A stretch of DNA of 64,000 nucleotides from Todiramphus chloris collaris (Eukaryota; Chordata; Aves; Coraciiformes; Alcedinidae), in assembly GCA_025345505.1 (NCBI GenBank), contig JANVCC010000077.1, positions 3,752,446-3,816,445 of the forward strand, in the 5' to 3' direction. Shown here in pieces: positions 1 through 11,200 of this stretch. How positions within the stretch are numbered: the stretch's first letter is position 1; the number at the start of each line of letters is the position of its first letter. The position numbers and the translations under genes were made by a program. The notes under the pieces were generated by a model. That model did no database searches and was not told where the DNA came from. It saw only the letters and a list, made by a program, of their open reading frames with translations.

Positions 1-1020
1 CCTTGGTTGTGCACTTGCAATGTGATGGAGCTACTGTAGTACAAGACCCATCTCATTTTGACAGTTTATGGCATCTTTCTTTCTTTCTTTCTTTGACACT
101 CTGCACAGCCACACAGATGTTTCCTGCCACAGACCACCTCAGCAGAATCAAGACCACCATATCCTTCCCATGGACGCCAGCAGCCGTTCCTTCCTTTACA
201 CCCTTTAAGCACTTAATTATTTATGCCTGACTAAAGCACATCTGCTGCCTTTTCTTTTCCAGCCCATAGTGCCTGTAAAATACTGCAGGCTGGTGAATGT
301 GATATTCCAAGACCTGGTTAGATAAAGTGTGTTTGGTAGGAAGTTTTTCCTTACAAAATTACAGCCCATCTTTTGATTGTGTCACCTTAATTTACGTTTA
401 CCTCAAGCCTGACTTTTGTATATAGGTGTTTTAACAAGATTAATTTTCTCAAGGCTCTCTTGCAGGACTGCTTGAAGGATGGCTCTGGTTGGGACAAAGA
501 CATCGGGAGGCTTTAATACACATCTACTGTAGGAGAGTCTTTTTGGTGTTATTGCCTCTCTGATGGAACTCTTCTGAGCAAGTTGTCTGAGAATGACATG
601 GTGCTTTGGATGATGTCTTTGAAAAGAGGTGATCCAAACCCTGTGCACAGTGAGAATTTGGAGGCAGAGGACTTGGGGCTAAATCAAGAATACTCCAATT
701 TGACAGTGTAAACATACCCAAAGGATCACCAGAAACTTTGATGTCCTTAAAACAGTGGTATAAAGTATTTAAATTCATCTGGCAGTCCCAGTCACCTAAG
801 ATTGTAGGATCAACTTTGGAGAGCTAGTGATTGTCTCACAAATCCAGGCTATTGCTCAAGCTACAGGACTGTTCTTCTTCTTATGAGTCTCCCTTTCTAC
901 AGAAATTATATTTTTGTGGTCTGAGTTTTATTATTCTCTTTTTTTTTGTTTGCAGATAGCAGAAATGGACCTCTGTTTTATTCAGATATAAGAGTGTAGA
1001 AAGGCCATTTATTTCCCCAT
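1..1020. other. Unique AT-rich DNA, no gene seen
   Basis: Frames here are under 90 codons and resemble nothing I recognise. The only structured part is a short CTTT microsatellite, listed separately. T-rich tracts occur near 940. Confidence 0.7.
75..94. repeat. (CTTT)5 microsatellite
   Basis: Five perfect CTTT units in a row are read directly from the sequence. It is short enough to be a neutral simple repeat. Confidence 0.95.
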
Positions 1021-1115
1021 GGACTGTAGCTCAGTGGTACAAGCAGTGAACCTGATTTTCAAAGACTTTATCACTAGTATTGAGCGCCTGCAAGCACTAC
1101 TCAAAATCAGAGTTC
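1021..1115. repeat. Possible ancient hairpin or tRNA-headed repeat relic
   Basis: The segment opens with TAGCTCAGTGGTA, which matches a tRNA box A (internal Pol III promoter) core. It is followed by an imperfect hairpin whose outer arms are CTGATTTT (1052-1059) and AAAATCAG (1103-1110). No box B (GGTTCGA-like) follows at tRNA spacing, so this is not a tRNA gene. It could be an old SINE head or a palindromic repeat of the kind scattered in amniote genomes. The family is not identified. Confidence 0.25.
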
Positions 1116-2650
1116 TTTCTTGTCATCTATATCATAAAAAGGGCACTGCAGAGAGAATTGTAACTGTTCTCTGCAGGTGTGGAAATAACAAAACTGGGCA
1201 TTACCCTTCCTAAAAGGGACATTTTCCCCATGGATTCAGCTCCCACCATGTTTATCAATGGATAGTATGTGATAATGACATGTCCCGTGGAAACTATAAA
1301 GTCAGAGCAATTACAGAACAAAGAATTTAATCTCACTTCATGTCAGGCTTTTCTGGCAGCTTTTTTTAGGGGAGGAGGGCTTTTTTTTTTTGTTAGTTTT
1401 GTTGTGGTTTTTTTTCATTTGAGCTCTGCAGAGTACATGATGTATTATTTGACTGGAATTCAAAGCAAATCAACAAACACCATGATGCCTTCACAAGGGG
1501 AAGGAAATGGTGGACATTCTAGTATGTGTATTTTATAGGGGGTGATTTGTAGACAGAAGGGGAAGTCTACATTCTTGAATTACTTTGCTTCCTGCATGTC
1601 ACCTAGTATTTTCCTCATCCCATGTGGAAAATGACATTCTCAAATATCTCCTCCTGATGACTTTCATGAAAATCCCTCAAAATAAGGGGAGGGGGGAAAA
1701 TTTTCCTTGCAAGACAGCCAGAGAGGAATAAATTTGGTTGAGAATTGTTGGCACCAGTACATTTTTGAAAAATACTCTGGCTGAGCAGATCTCAGACTCC
1801 TGAAGAATCGAGAGCTGGAAGAAAAAAAATGAATTCTGACTCTCGGGCATTCTGATACTAGGAATTGGGGGTAGGAGGAAAGAGGAGGAAGGAGAGGTAG
1901 GGGAAAATGAATAAAGTTGAATAAGAAAACTAGTAAGGTGATGAATGAAGCATTCAGCATTAATGTACTGAACCCCAGAATCCTCAACCAGGAGAGAAAT
2001 TCTGCAAGGCAGTCAGTGAGTTCCTTCTTTGAAACACTGTTTGTGTCAGGAAAGCCCATCCATTTTTCATCAGCTACTGCAGGCATCTATTTGTCAGGAA
2101 TGATTTAGTGTTTCTGAAAGACATGCTGAAGCAGGGGTCTCAGATTATAACTGTTGGCACACCAGGATGTGCCAGAATACGAAACTCTACAGCTGATGCT
2201 GTGTGTATCTGCTGTGGTGACAGAAAAAGAAAATAAATGCCTGTATCTTTCTGATCTAAGCACAAGACTGACAGCCAGGAAAAGCTATTTAGCTACTGTG
2301 TGGGATGGTTCTCCCCAAAGGAATAGGGAGGCAAGCTCAGTAAGTGTATGGCAAGGTCTTGCTTGGAATCACAGGCCATCTAGTATCAGCTCTCTGGGGA
2401 CAGTAGGTACCTTATGAAGTGACCTCTGAATCATTTTATGGTTCGTTGACTCAGGAGAAAAGCATGATTCCTTATCTGTCTCTGCTGATTTGGATTATGT
2501 TAAACCTTGTGGTCCCTCAGCTTGCTGGTTTTTCAAGTATCAAGCAGAGTCTCTAGCACTGTTCAGTAAGTAACTTTGATTTCAATTGTGAAAGCATATG
2601 GAGAATTTGGATCACTTGATTACCTGAACTTTAGGTTTGTCTGGGAGTGA
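1116..2650. other. Unique AT-rich DNA, no gene seen
   Basis: T-rich and purine-rich patches are visible (for example 1380-1420 and 1860-1910). Open frames reach at most 140 codons on the minus strand and have the low-complexity composition expected of chance frames. Around 2370-2400 there is a faint similarity to a CR1 3' end, too weak to annotate. Confidence 0.65.
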
Positions 2651-2688
2651 GTTCATCCACAGTTTTATAAGGATGAACCTTATAAAAC
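2651..2688. repeat. Two overlapping, mutually exclusive inverted repeats
   Basis: GTTCATCC (2651-2658) is the exact reverse complement of GGATGAAC (2671-2678). GTTTTATAAGG (2662-2672) is the exact reverse complement of CCTTATAAAAC (2678-2688). The second hairpin has 11-bp arms and a 5-nt loop. The two hairpins share bases 2671-2672 and 2678, so only one can form at a time. This is read directly from the bases; a function is not implied. Confidence 0.9.
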
Positions 2689-5600
2689 AGTCACTCAGGC
2701 AGTCTCTCAGCCCTTGGATTGAGGCCAGAGGCTGCCTAAATAGTTTTATGGAAAAGGTACATACATCTATCCTGCATGCCTAGCATAGGTCTGAGACAGA
2801 ATTTGTGCTGACTGATCCCCTTTTTATACAGTTGCTCGTCCCTGAAGTAGGATCATTGCACTGTCACGATCTCTGTAGTCAGAGAAGCGCTCGTCTATTC
2901 ATTTCAGCCATGGGTCTTTGTGGGGGTGAATAGGTTACGAGCCCTGACATGGCAAGTAAAATTTCTTTTAAGCTTAACGTTGCTTTTAGCAGGTCATGCA
3001 CTTCTTTGAGAGAGAACTTTAAGCCTTGTGACTTCCCAGAATAAAAATGCATTCCTGTGTCCTTATTGGGTGAGACTAGGCCAATTTTATGGCTCCTGAG
3101 GATCAAGACCAGAGATGAGATGCTTGCCACAGCTGTGAAGTGCACATCCCTGTGGCCCTCTCTGCCTGAGCATCATCCACCAGCAAATAAAGGCATTTGC
3201 TAATAACTGGGCTTTCAGATAGGCATTAAGTCTGACAGGGGTAAATTTACCCTCCTCAGGTGACTTCTGCAGAAGAGAAATTCTTCATGGTACAGAAATT
3301 CTTCCTAGTACTGCAAAAAGCTGCTTTCTGTGGTCAGCTAAATCAACTCCTTTTAGCCATAAAAGCATCAGTGTGTCTGGTTCTGGGTAACATTTTACCC
3401 TGAGCATGAGACCATAATCAGAACGTGCATGCAGTACCTATTAGCAGTGGCAATGAGTCCATTTGAAATCACAGGAATGTTCTTGCAAATAAAGGTAAAA
3501 TGGTTTATAATGTTGGTGTAACCTGCTGAAATAACAATGATTTTCTGTGACTAGACAAATTTTAATTTTTGTTATCAGTTCAGCTGGATACATAATTTCT
3601 TGGCTATTACAGTTCTACAGCTTTTTCGTATTGACATATATGTTGTACCTAAGCACATGTACAAAACACTAAAATTTAGAGTACATATACAGTCTACTTT
3701 CACTTGAAAATGATAAACTGCTGTCTTTGCACTAAGATAGGTTTGCCACTAGGAGACAAGTCTTCAAGGAAAATGTTCACATGAAGCACAAGTCTTTTTT
3801 CATAAGCAGTCTCAATCCAGGCAGGGGTTCTACCTATCCCTTAATTTTATTTATTTATTTTGTCCTTCAGATATCGAGGGACGTTTGCCAAAAGTTTTGT
3901 TAATCATTGGAATGTGAGGAGCTAACATTATCAGTCTGTTTCCTGGGTTCAGAAGAGATGTCATACGCCTGAAGTAATGATGTGTTGTAGAGTCCATTTC
4001 CCTGGATTGAAATATGGTATATAGCCACTGAAGCAGATCAATAAAAATATAGTGATTTTGAAGAAGTATGTCTTTTTAACAAAACAGGTTACTGCTTTTC
4101 CAATAAATCAACTTTTTTAGCTAAAATTTTCTGATTTTGATCTAAACCCTCACAACAATTTCTCTTCTTCCCCAAACCAATCTTTATGTGAAAGAAAATG
4201 TCTTCAGAAATTGTTGATAATGAAAACTATAGTTGGATATAATTGTAATGATAAAAGATCACAATGATTGCTCAAGTATTTCTAAGGAATTTCCCTTCTT
4301 CATCAATATTCATGCCAGTGAGGTAGACAGTAAGGAGAAAGCAGTCAACTTAAAGTACAAACTGAATTTAAACAGTTATCAATCTGAATTTTCAACTGAG
4401 GCACAGTGTTTTTTGGCTACAAATTTATGATTTACATAAAAATACAATGCAATTTTTTATAATTTAAATACTAAAGTGAAAATTCTGTATCTAGATGTTA
4501 TAAGACAACACTCAAAAATATGAGGTAATTTTTTTTGTATTTGAAGAGAACATTAAAAAAGAGTGCTGATATTGATAAAGTCAAACTGAACTGAGTTTCA
4601 AGACCAGTCTAATATACTATTTTTTAACCATATGTCCAAAAGAGTTTGGAAATAAAAGTGAATGTGCAGTGTCCTTGATAAGATACTTTCCACGTGTAAT
4701 ACACTCAGGAAACCTCCTGAATTACTGCATCGGTTACTCTGCATTTAAATATTGACTAGTGCATTTCATCTGTGTTACACTATGTCCTGAAGAGATTGCA
4801 AAGTCATAAATTGTCTATGTTATCTTTTGCAACAAACTGTAGCTCATCAACATCTTCATTTTATAATATGATTATCAGAGGCAGAGGTGGGAGCTTGAAA
4901 GTCAGCTCTCCCTTGATAGTGAGCTATCACTAGCAGAAATGAGCCAAAAGGCTCCTTTATCTCTTCTGTCGTCTAACAGGACAGCTCAGGGCCTGAGCTC
5001 TGGCAGCCTGATCCCCTGTGAAGATAAACACATTTCTGTTTACTCTGTTTTCTGTTGTCCATCAATCTAATGGAAATTATCAAGTTAGAAAAAAATCAGA
5101 CTGATATGATTTTCATTCATTCTTGGACTGGGTGGGAAAGAGGATTGCATCTGTAAATTTTTGCACCTGTAAGGCTGAGTTTCCTCAGAGGACTGGCAGA
5201 GATAAAAAGTCTGCTGTAGCTACTTTTTTTTCAATACCAGGTGAAGAATGACGTACAAGTGAGATGAGTGGGTTGGCATCATCTCAATTTCTTGCAGCTT
5301 TGTGTTTGTGTGAAAAAAAAAAAAAGTATGAATATCAAGGTGTGATTCATTATCTCAGCCAGGAAATCATTAACCAAAGTGCAACAATCTAAACTAGCTC
5401 TGAATAGCATTTCTTAATACTAGCTTGTGATTGTTTCATCTGTTTTTCATCTGGGAAATTGAGTTAATGAGAAATTTTCGTTTTCTTATTTTTCTTTCTC
5501 CCTCTGAAATATGAAAACTCTTTACTGGCTAAAACATAAAATATAGATATCAGTCTTTCCTATAATGGACAAAACATATCCATGGCATGTTCTGATGATG

Positions 5601-6829
5601 TTGACAGTGACAATTCTATAAAACGCATGTTGATAATTACAATGCAGTGTCTTTAGCTTACATGACATGATATGCATAAATAATGACCTCTCTTACCACG
5701 GTGATCCAGATATAGGACTCAGTGTTCTGTGAATATAATGCAGTAATGACTAAGATGATTCCAGTACTGGTATAAGAAAAAGAACACAACATAGGAATAG
5801 CTGCATTAGGTCAGGTAAAATCCAAGCCAGTCTGTTTCTTGATTGTTAACAGCATATGATGGTAGATGCTTTTGAAATTATTTGTGATATAACCCTCTAG
5901 TTTCTGATAACTCTGACCAAGAGCTTATATCCCAGTTAAAAGATTTAACAGATACCAGTAAGGCTACATTTATTTTAGCTTCTATTTTAATTAATCAATA
6001 TTTTTGGCATTTACAAAATACTGTGTCAACAAGGTCCATCATTTAGTTATGTGTTGTTGGGAAGCATTCTCCTGTTGTAAGCTTTATAAATTCTGACACT
6101 CAATAATAATACTGTGTCCCCTCTGTTCTCAGACTGTGGAAAGCAGCAACTTATCATCTCTTTTTCCCTGTCTTTACATAATACGTGATTTTTGAGAATT
6201 TGAGTATATTTATACTCATAATCCTTGTCATTTGTCTTGGAAGATGAAAATTTCTAGGCTTTTAACTGTCTCCTTGTATGGTTGTTATTCTAACTTTCCT
6301 GATTAAGTTGTCATTCTGCTTTCTGCCCATTTTTATTGTGGAACGATAAGAGCTCCTCTCGAGAGTCAGGATGATGGTGCAACATAGGTGTATGTGGTGG
6401 CTTAATAAGGTTTTCTATTCAGTTCTCCACACTTTTCTTAATAATTATTCCATTGTTTTCATCACTTATCTGATGTTTTCAGGGAAATGTCCACACGTGC
6501 TCCCATAATCCTTTTGTTGAGTTATGAACAATTTTCATTTCAGCAAATGTTTTGTTACTCCCTTCATGACCCCTTTTCACACTCTTTGATTCATCCCCTA
6601 CTGGAAGTTACATCTTGTTGGTTTTGCCACCTTCATTATTCTTCTTTCTGTACACTGACCCAGGCCTATGGAATACTTCAAAGTTAAAAAAAAATCACAA
6701 AAACTTTACCATTGAGCAACAAAACATAAGGGTTTTTTTAGACAGACAGAAATGTGGAGGTGGATATGATTAACTTAGAGCAGGCTTAAGGCACTCAGAT
6801 TTGCCATAGCCAAGATAATTTGTCAGAAG
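2689..6829. other. Unique AT-rich DNA, no gene seen
   Basis: About 4.1 kb without recognisable repeats apart from short tracts: TTTA units near 3845 and an A13 run at 5313-5325. Open frames are below 90 codons. A stretch near 5590-5710 has homeodomain-like and MEIS-like sites (for example TATGCATAAATAATG) and could be conserved non-coding DNA, but nothing in the sequence proves it. Confidence 0.65.
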
Positions 6830-7150
6830 CTTCCTGTTGAGCCCATGACTAAATATATATGGCTAGAATTAGTGTTCCCAGATGCATTATTTTCTGTTGG
6901 CTTTCACTGGCTATTTTATCATCTTATTCAGTATCACAAGATACTCTATAGTTGTATTGTCTTATTCTGCTCCAGTTTTAGCTACCTTAGTTTTGTCTGT
7001 CTAGATTTTTTGCCAGCAAAATTTGTCCCGAAATTATTCATTCACTTTTCCAGATCACTTATGAAATTGCTAAATTTTGGAGGTCCCAGCACAGATCCTG
7101 ATGGGAATCCCATGGTAACCTCTGTGCTCTCCTTCAAAAATTAGCTTCAT
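6830..7150 (-). mobile_element. Ancient CR1 LINE fragment (RT region)
   Basis: Reading the minus strand from about 7117 down to 7045 gives a degraded reverse-transcriptase block. It has the order VT-G-P-GSVLGP followed by an FISDLE-like segment, which is the CR1 motif B region. Further down, near 6980, an FADDTKL-like remnant is visible, and around 6870-6885 there is an MHLGT-like segment matching the HLG-NN block after the palm. Frameshifts and stops are frequent, so the copy is old and inactive. Both boundaries are approximate. The open frame on the plus strand over this segment is an antisense shadow of the LINE. Confidence 0.6.
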
Positions 7151-7324
7151 ATTTATTCACTTGAATCTTCTCTTGAGTAATATAACAGAATTCCCTCTCT
7201 TATTCCATGAGAATGTAGTAATTTATAGGGGATTGAAAAGCTTGATATAAGCCACCAAGGATATGACCTTCAGGATGCTTCCTGTAGCCATAATTAAGAA
7301 AGAGAACATAGATGAACTCAATAG

Positions 7325-7392
7325 ACTTGATGGATAATGGACTTGATTATCCTTATGGGTCCCTTCTAACTTGAGATACTAAATGGTTCTAG
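7325..7392 (+). mobile_element. CR1 3'-end relic
   Basis: The order GGACTTGATTATCC, then GGGTCCCTTCTAACT, then a GGTTCTA end matches the last ~65 bases of CR1. In intact copies those bases read a GGACTAGATGATC-like block, a GTCCCTTCCAAC-like block and the ATTCTATG octamer. The octamers are decayed here. It lies in the opposite orientation to the CR1 fragment ending near 7150, so it is a separate insertion. The 5' limit is uncertain. Confidence 0.55.
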
Positions 7393-7791
7393 GTGTAACT
7401 AAGATAAAGGATTAACGTCCAACCTAGAATAAGTCTTTAATATGAAGAGACTATCACCTAAATAGGCATGCAAGATAAAGAGAAGCATCACCAGTTCTCT
7501 TCTGTAGAATTTAAAAGCAAGGAGGTGATTTAACTGAACTCATTAAAGACAGGACTGATGACTGAAGTCTAATCTCTCTGTTTACATGTCTCTCTTTACA
7601 GAATGTCCTAAAAGTACATCCTCAGCTAGTTTAAATGTAGATGACTCCCATTATCAATATCTGGAGGTAGTATGTTATCTAGTGTGTGTCAGGAATATCT
7701 GTCCTTGAGACTCATGCTTAGGCAGTAGTAGAAACTAATGGATTTCAGGATGTTTTTTTCAGTCTTCCTGCAAATATTCCAGAGGAGATTC

Positions 7792-7833
7792 AGATTTCTG
7801 GATTAGGTAGATTTCTGGATTAGGTAGATTTCT
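7792..7833. repeat. 17-bp tandem repeat, 2.5 copies
   Basis: The unit AGATTTCTGGATTAGGT occurs perfectly at 7792-7808 and 7809-7825, followed by the first eight bases of a third unit (7826-7833). The perfect identity of the copies suggests a recent replication-slippage duplication. Confidence 0.93.
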
Positions 7834-8024
7834 TGAGAGATTATAAGAATTTGTTTTTAGTGTCACATTTCATGAATTGCCTAAAAATAATGGATCGTGG
7901 GCTGATAGTTCTCCTAGTGATGACCTGTGGAAAATACCATAGGTAATAGAGTATTACTTCCTCTTGGGTGATGATACCTTGAGACACCATGCTTCACTAT
8001 ATTGCAGCACAAATGTTTATAAAT

Positions 8025-8097
8025 CATAGAATGGTTTGGGCCAGAAGGGACTTCTAAAGGTCATCTAGTCCTACCCCCAACCCCCTATGCATAGAAT
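8025..8097 (-). mobile_element. CR1 3' end, extreme 5' truncation
   Basis: Only the last ~65 bases of a minus-strand CR1 remain. They comprise the octamer complement CATAGAAT (8025-8032), a TTTGGGCCAGAAGGGACTT block and a GTCATCTAGTCCTACCCCC block. These are in the usual CR1 order and read as 3' UTR. CATAGAAT recurs at 8090-8097 on the far side, so the insert is bracketed by an 8-bp direct repeat that could be a target-site duplication coinciding with the octamer. No coding part is left. Confidence 0.85.
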
Positions 8098-8216
8098 CTG
8101 AACAAGGGTCAATGGTGAAATATAAGTGGTTGAAAGCAAAAAGGGGCTCTTAACTTCCATAAAAGCTCCAGGCCTTCAACAGTACTACTTAAATACTGAC
8201 AATTGTCAGCATCCCT

Positions 8217-8286
8217 AAGTTTTTTTGGGGTTTTTTGGGTTTTTTTGGGGGTTGTTTTGGTTTTTTGGTTTTTTTTTTTTTTTTTA
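8217..8286. repeat. G/T-rich low-complexity tract with G runs
   Basis: Runs of T are interspersed with GGGG (8227-8230), GGG (8237-8239), GGGGG (8247-8251) and two GG pairs, ending in a long T run. The alternation of about T6 with G3-G5 could support a G-quadruplex or triplex. The minus-strand Lys/Thr/Pro-rich frame over it is a low-complexity artefact. Confidence 0.9.
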
Positions 8287-11200
8287 GTTTTTAATAAAAA
8301 CAAGGAAATCTATCCTTACAGTGCCATCTGCATGTAATTTTAGGCAGTGACTTTTTTCATCTGCTTCTCAAGACTTTTTATATTCTTTTCTCCTCCGATA
8401 TTATTTCAAAGATAGAATAGAAATATAACTTCCAAAGAGAGGAGAAGTAATTAATGTACACAGATTTGCTAGGCCAAGTGTAATTTCATTATGTACTTCC
8501 AAATGCAAATTCAAAATACTTAGATAGAGATGGATGGCTAGCTTAGACGTATGTGACAGACAGACAGATAATTAGTGATAATGACTGCAGTGTAGCAATG
8601 AACAATTTAGCAAGTCACTGTGTGACAGTTTTGCAGATGGAGTCCCAAACTTTCTTCGGAAACGTATTTTTCTTGTTCCCTCTCCTCTGCTTCCACCATT
8701 GCCCTCCAGCTTAGAACCAATAGGCATGAAATGAAATGATGTTCCTTGTCTGAAATGAAACCAGAGCAACTTCATTCTTGAAGTTACTCAGAAGTAAACA
8801 TTTAAGATTTAAACTACATTTACCTTGAGAACTTGAAGTACTTAACACAATTTAAAGACTTGAAATAGAAACCAAAATTAAATGTACTGCTTAAAGGATT
8901 AGACAATCATCTTCCTGTACAAACAGCATAAACAAGCAAATCGTATTAGCTCTTAATGTAATTAGCTGAACTCAACAGTCTATGGATAAAACCTTTCTGT
9001 GCACTTCTCAAAAAAACAGGGCAATCTTAGGAGGACTTAGAACTTGACAATTTGCATGAATTTCTAATGAGGCAAAATTCATTGAACTGATTAAATGAAA
9101 TTCTTCCTATTATCTAATCCGCATAACTGCTGGCCCAGAAGAGATGAAAGCTTTACCTACTTCCACGCTCAGAAAAAGCAGTGAAAAAGAACAAAAAATT
9201 TGTAACTACACCATGACCTCATTTTTTTCTCCCCTTCTGCTAAGCTACATAATATCTGGAATTGAATTACTTTATTTCTCATTCAAGGCAGCACAACCTT
9301 GGGAACATTTTCAGGACAGATATACACACTAGGGACCTGATCCAAAGGCCACCGAAGTCAAAGAGAATTTCCAAAGATTTTTATGAGTTTGTATCAGAAA
9401 CACATTTTGTGGTATTTCCTCACTTGTCAAATGGCATCATTCATTAATTGTAATCTAGAGATTTATTTGAAAAGGATGATACACTTTATGAAATTATAAA
9501 TAGGCAGATACAAAGATGTGATTTTTAAGTAACTTTATAATCACAGCTAGACCAATTCAGAAATTGGATTTCTCCTCCCATATAAAATTTGAATATTTTT
9601 ATTCATGTTTTTATCTAATTGGGAAGAAATAACAAAGCACAGAACCTCATTGCTGGAACAAATTTTCTTGAACATAATTCCATTTAGAAGTGTTTAACTT
9701 TTGTTTGGAGTAGGTCCAAAATTAAATTGTCTTAGTTATAACAGTGCAATATGTGTGGAAATCTCAGCAGCAGTGACTTCATGAGACAGGTAGCATGGCC
9801 ATAAAATCAATTCCATGGAGGAGAATGTGAGGAACATTTATGTGAAATACACTTTCCATTAGCTTAGGCAAATTTAACCCAAATTAAAAAATGTTTTGTT
9901 TCCATTTGGCTTTCCTGCCCAAGGGGAAAATTGAAAATAGTCACAACTAATAACATTGTCCAAAATGAAACAGCAATTTTGCAGAAGCCAGCATTTGTAA
10001 TGAACTAGTTGTTCCTATAAGCAATAGACCTAACAGATTCTATTTTTCTACAAGCTTTATACTTGATTGTATTACACTGGATTTCCTACTATATTCTCTA
10101 CAATCCTACATCCACCCCAAGCCAATAGCTTTATCTCCCTTTAAACTAGTTGGATGCCCTTGGTTTCCCTACTTGATATCAAAAAATCTACCTATACAAA
10201 ACAGATTTGTATGCCTGTTCAGGGCCCACATAATTGTCCCTTGAGAGTATTCCTTACCCACACCCCGAGTATCCTGTCCTGTGTTTCATAAAATTAAGTT
10301 GAAGTTAGCCAGCTGATCAAAATTTAAGTAGGAACAGGAGAAGCAGATGCCCTGTCATACAGCCTTCCTAAATGCCATAACCCTTATCAGGTTTGTGGAG
10401 CTGAAGTAAAAAACAGATTTTGCTGAAAAATTCCTAATCCAGCAAGAGAGGATTATCCACTGACATCCACTGGCTTGCAGAATGTAGACATTGCAGGAAA
10501 TACTGAAGAACAGTAAATTAACTCAAAATAATGCTGAAACAAATTTCATTGTCTTAGACAGTATTCTTTCCTCAGCAGAATGTGCTGGCAACTTCATGAG
10601 CTCAAATTCCAGGGATGCTGATGGTCTTTTTGTTTAAGTAGACAGTTGTTGAACTACCATTGCCTAATGCATTGCTTTTCTAAAGCACTTGGAGTAGGAG
10701 TGAGATAAGGACCACTCTTATTTTATAGGGTTAGGGATGTATATTATCTGCCTTCAGGTACAAGCATCATATTTCAGGGAGCCAAAAAGTATCCTAGGGT
10801 TGTGTAAACACTTAAACGATAGAGGAAATAAAGTGATGAAATCACATTTTGCCTCTGCAGTCCAGTCCTGCGTTTTTGACTGTGGATGGTCGATGTGACA
10901 TGAACAAACTCTTTAAATTTAATCCCATTTCCAGTGTCTTATTTCTCTTTATAAAGAGGGTCTGAACTTGAATCAGTGTAAGGCTTAGTGTCAACAACCT
11001 CAACACATCCACCTAAACCTCCTGGGTTGACCCGCGTTGGGAAAATGCCCAAGTTAGTCGAGTAGTCAGTGGAGATGGATTCACCTCAGAAGGAAGGAGG
11101 ATATGGGAGCAAGGAAAACAGGAGTAGAAACAAAGCCAAATAGCCAAACATGATGTCTGACACTAAATAAGGAATCTGTGGACATTGCAATGTCTCTTGC

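Noticed and set aside
1021..1115. tRNA gene
   Set aside because: Box A matches, but there is no box B, no cloverleaf and no anticodon arm.
1664..2086. 140-codon minus-strand frame rich in Phe, Ser and Pro
   Set aside because: It lies over a purine-rich plus-strand patch; no family resemblance, consistent with a chance frame.
2340..2410. Possible CR1 3'-end relic (GGCCATCTAGTATCAGC)
   Set aside because: Only one CR1 block is suggestive; no octamer and no GGGACC-type block in order, so chance similarity cannot be excluded.
6845..7144. 99-codon plus-strand frame
   Set aside because: It is the antisense of the ancient CR1 RT fragment on the minus strand.
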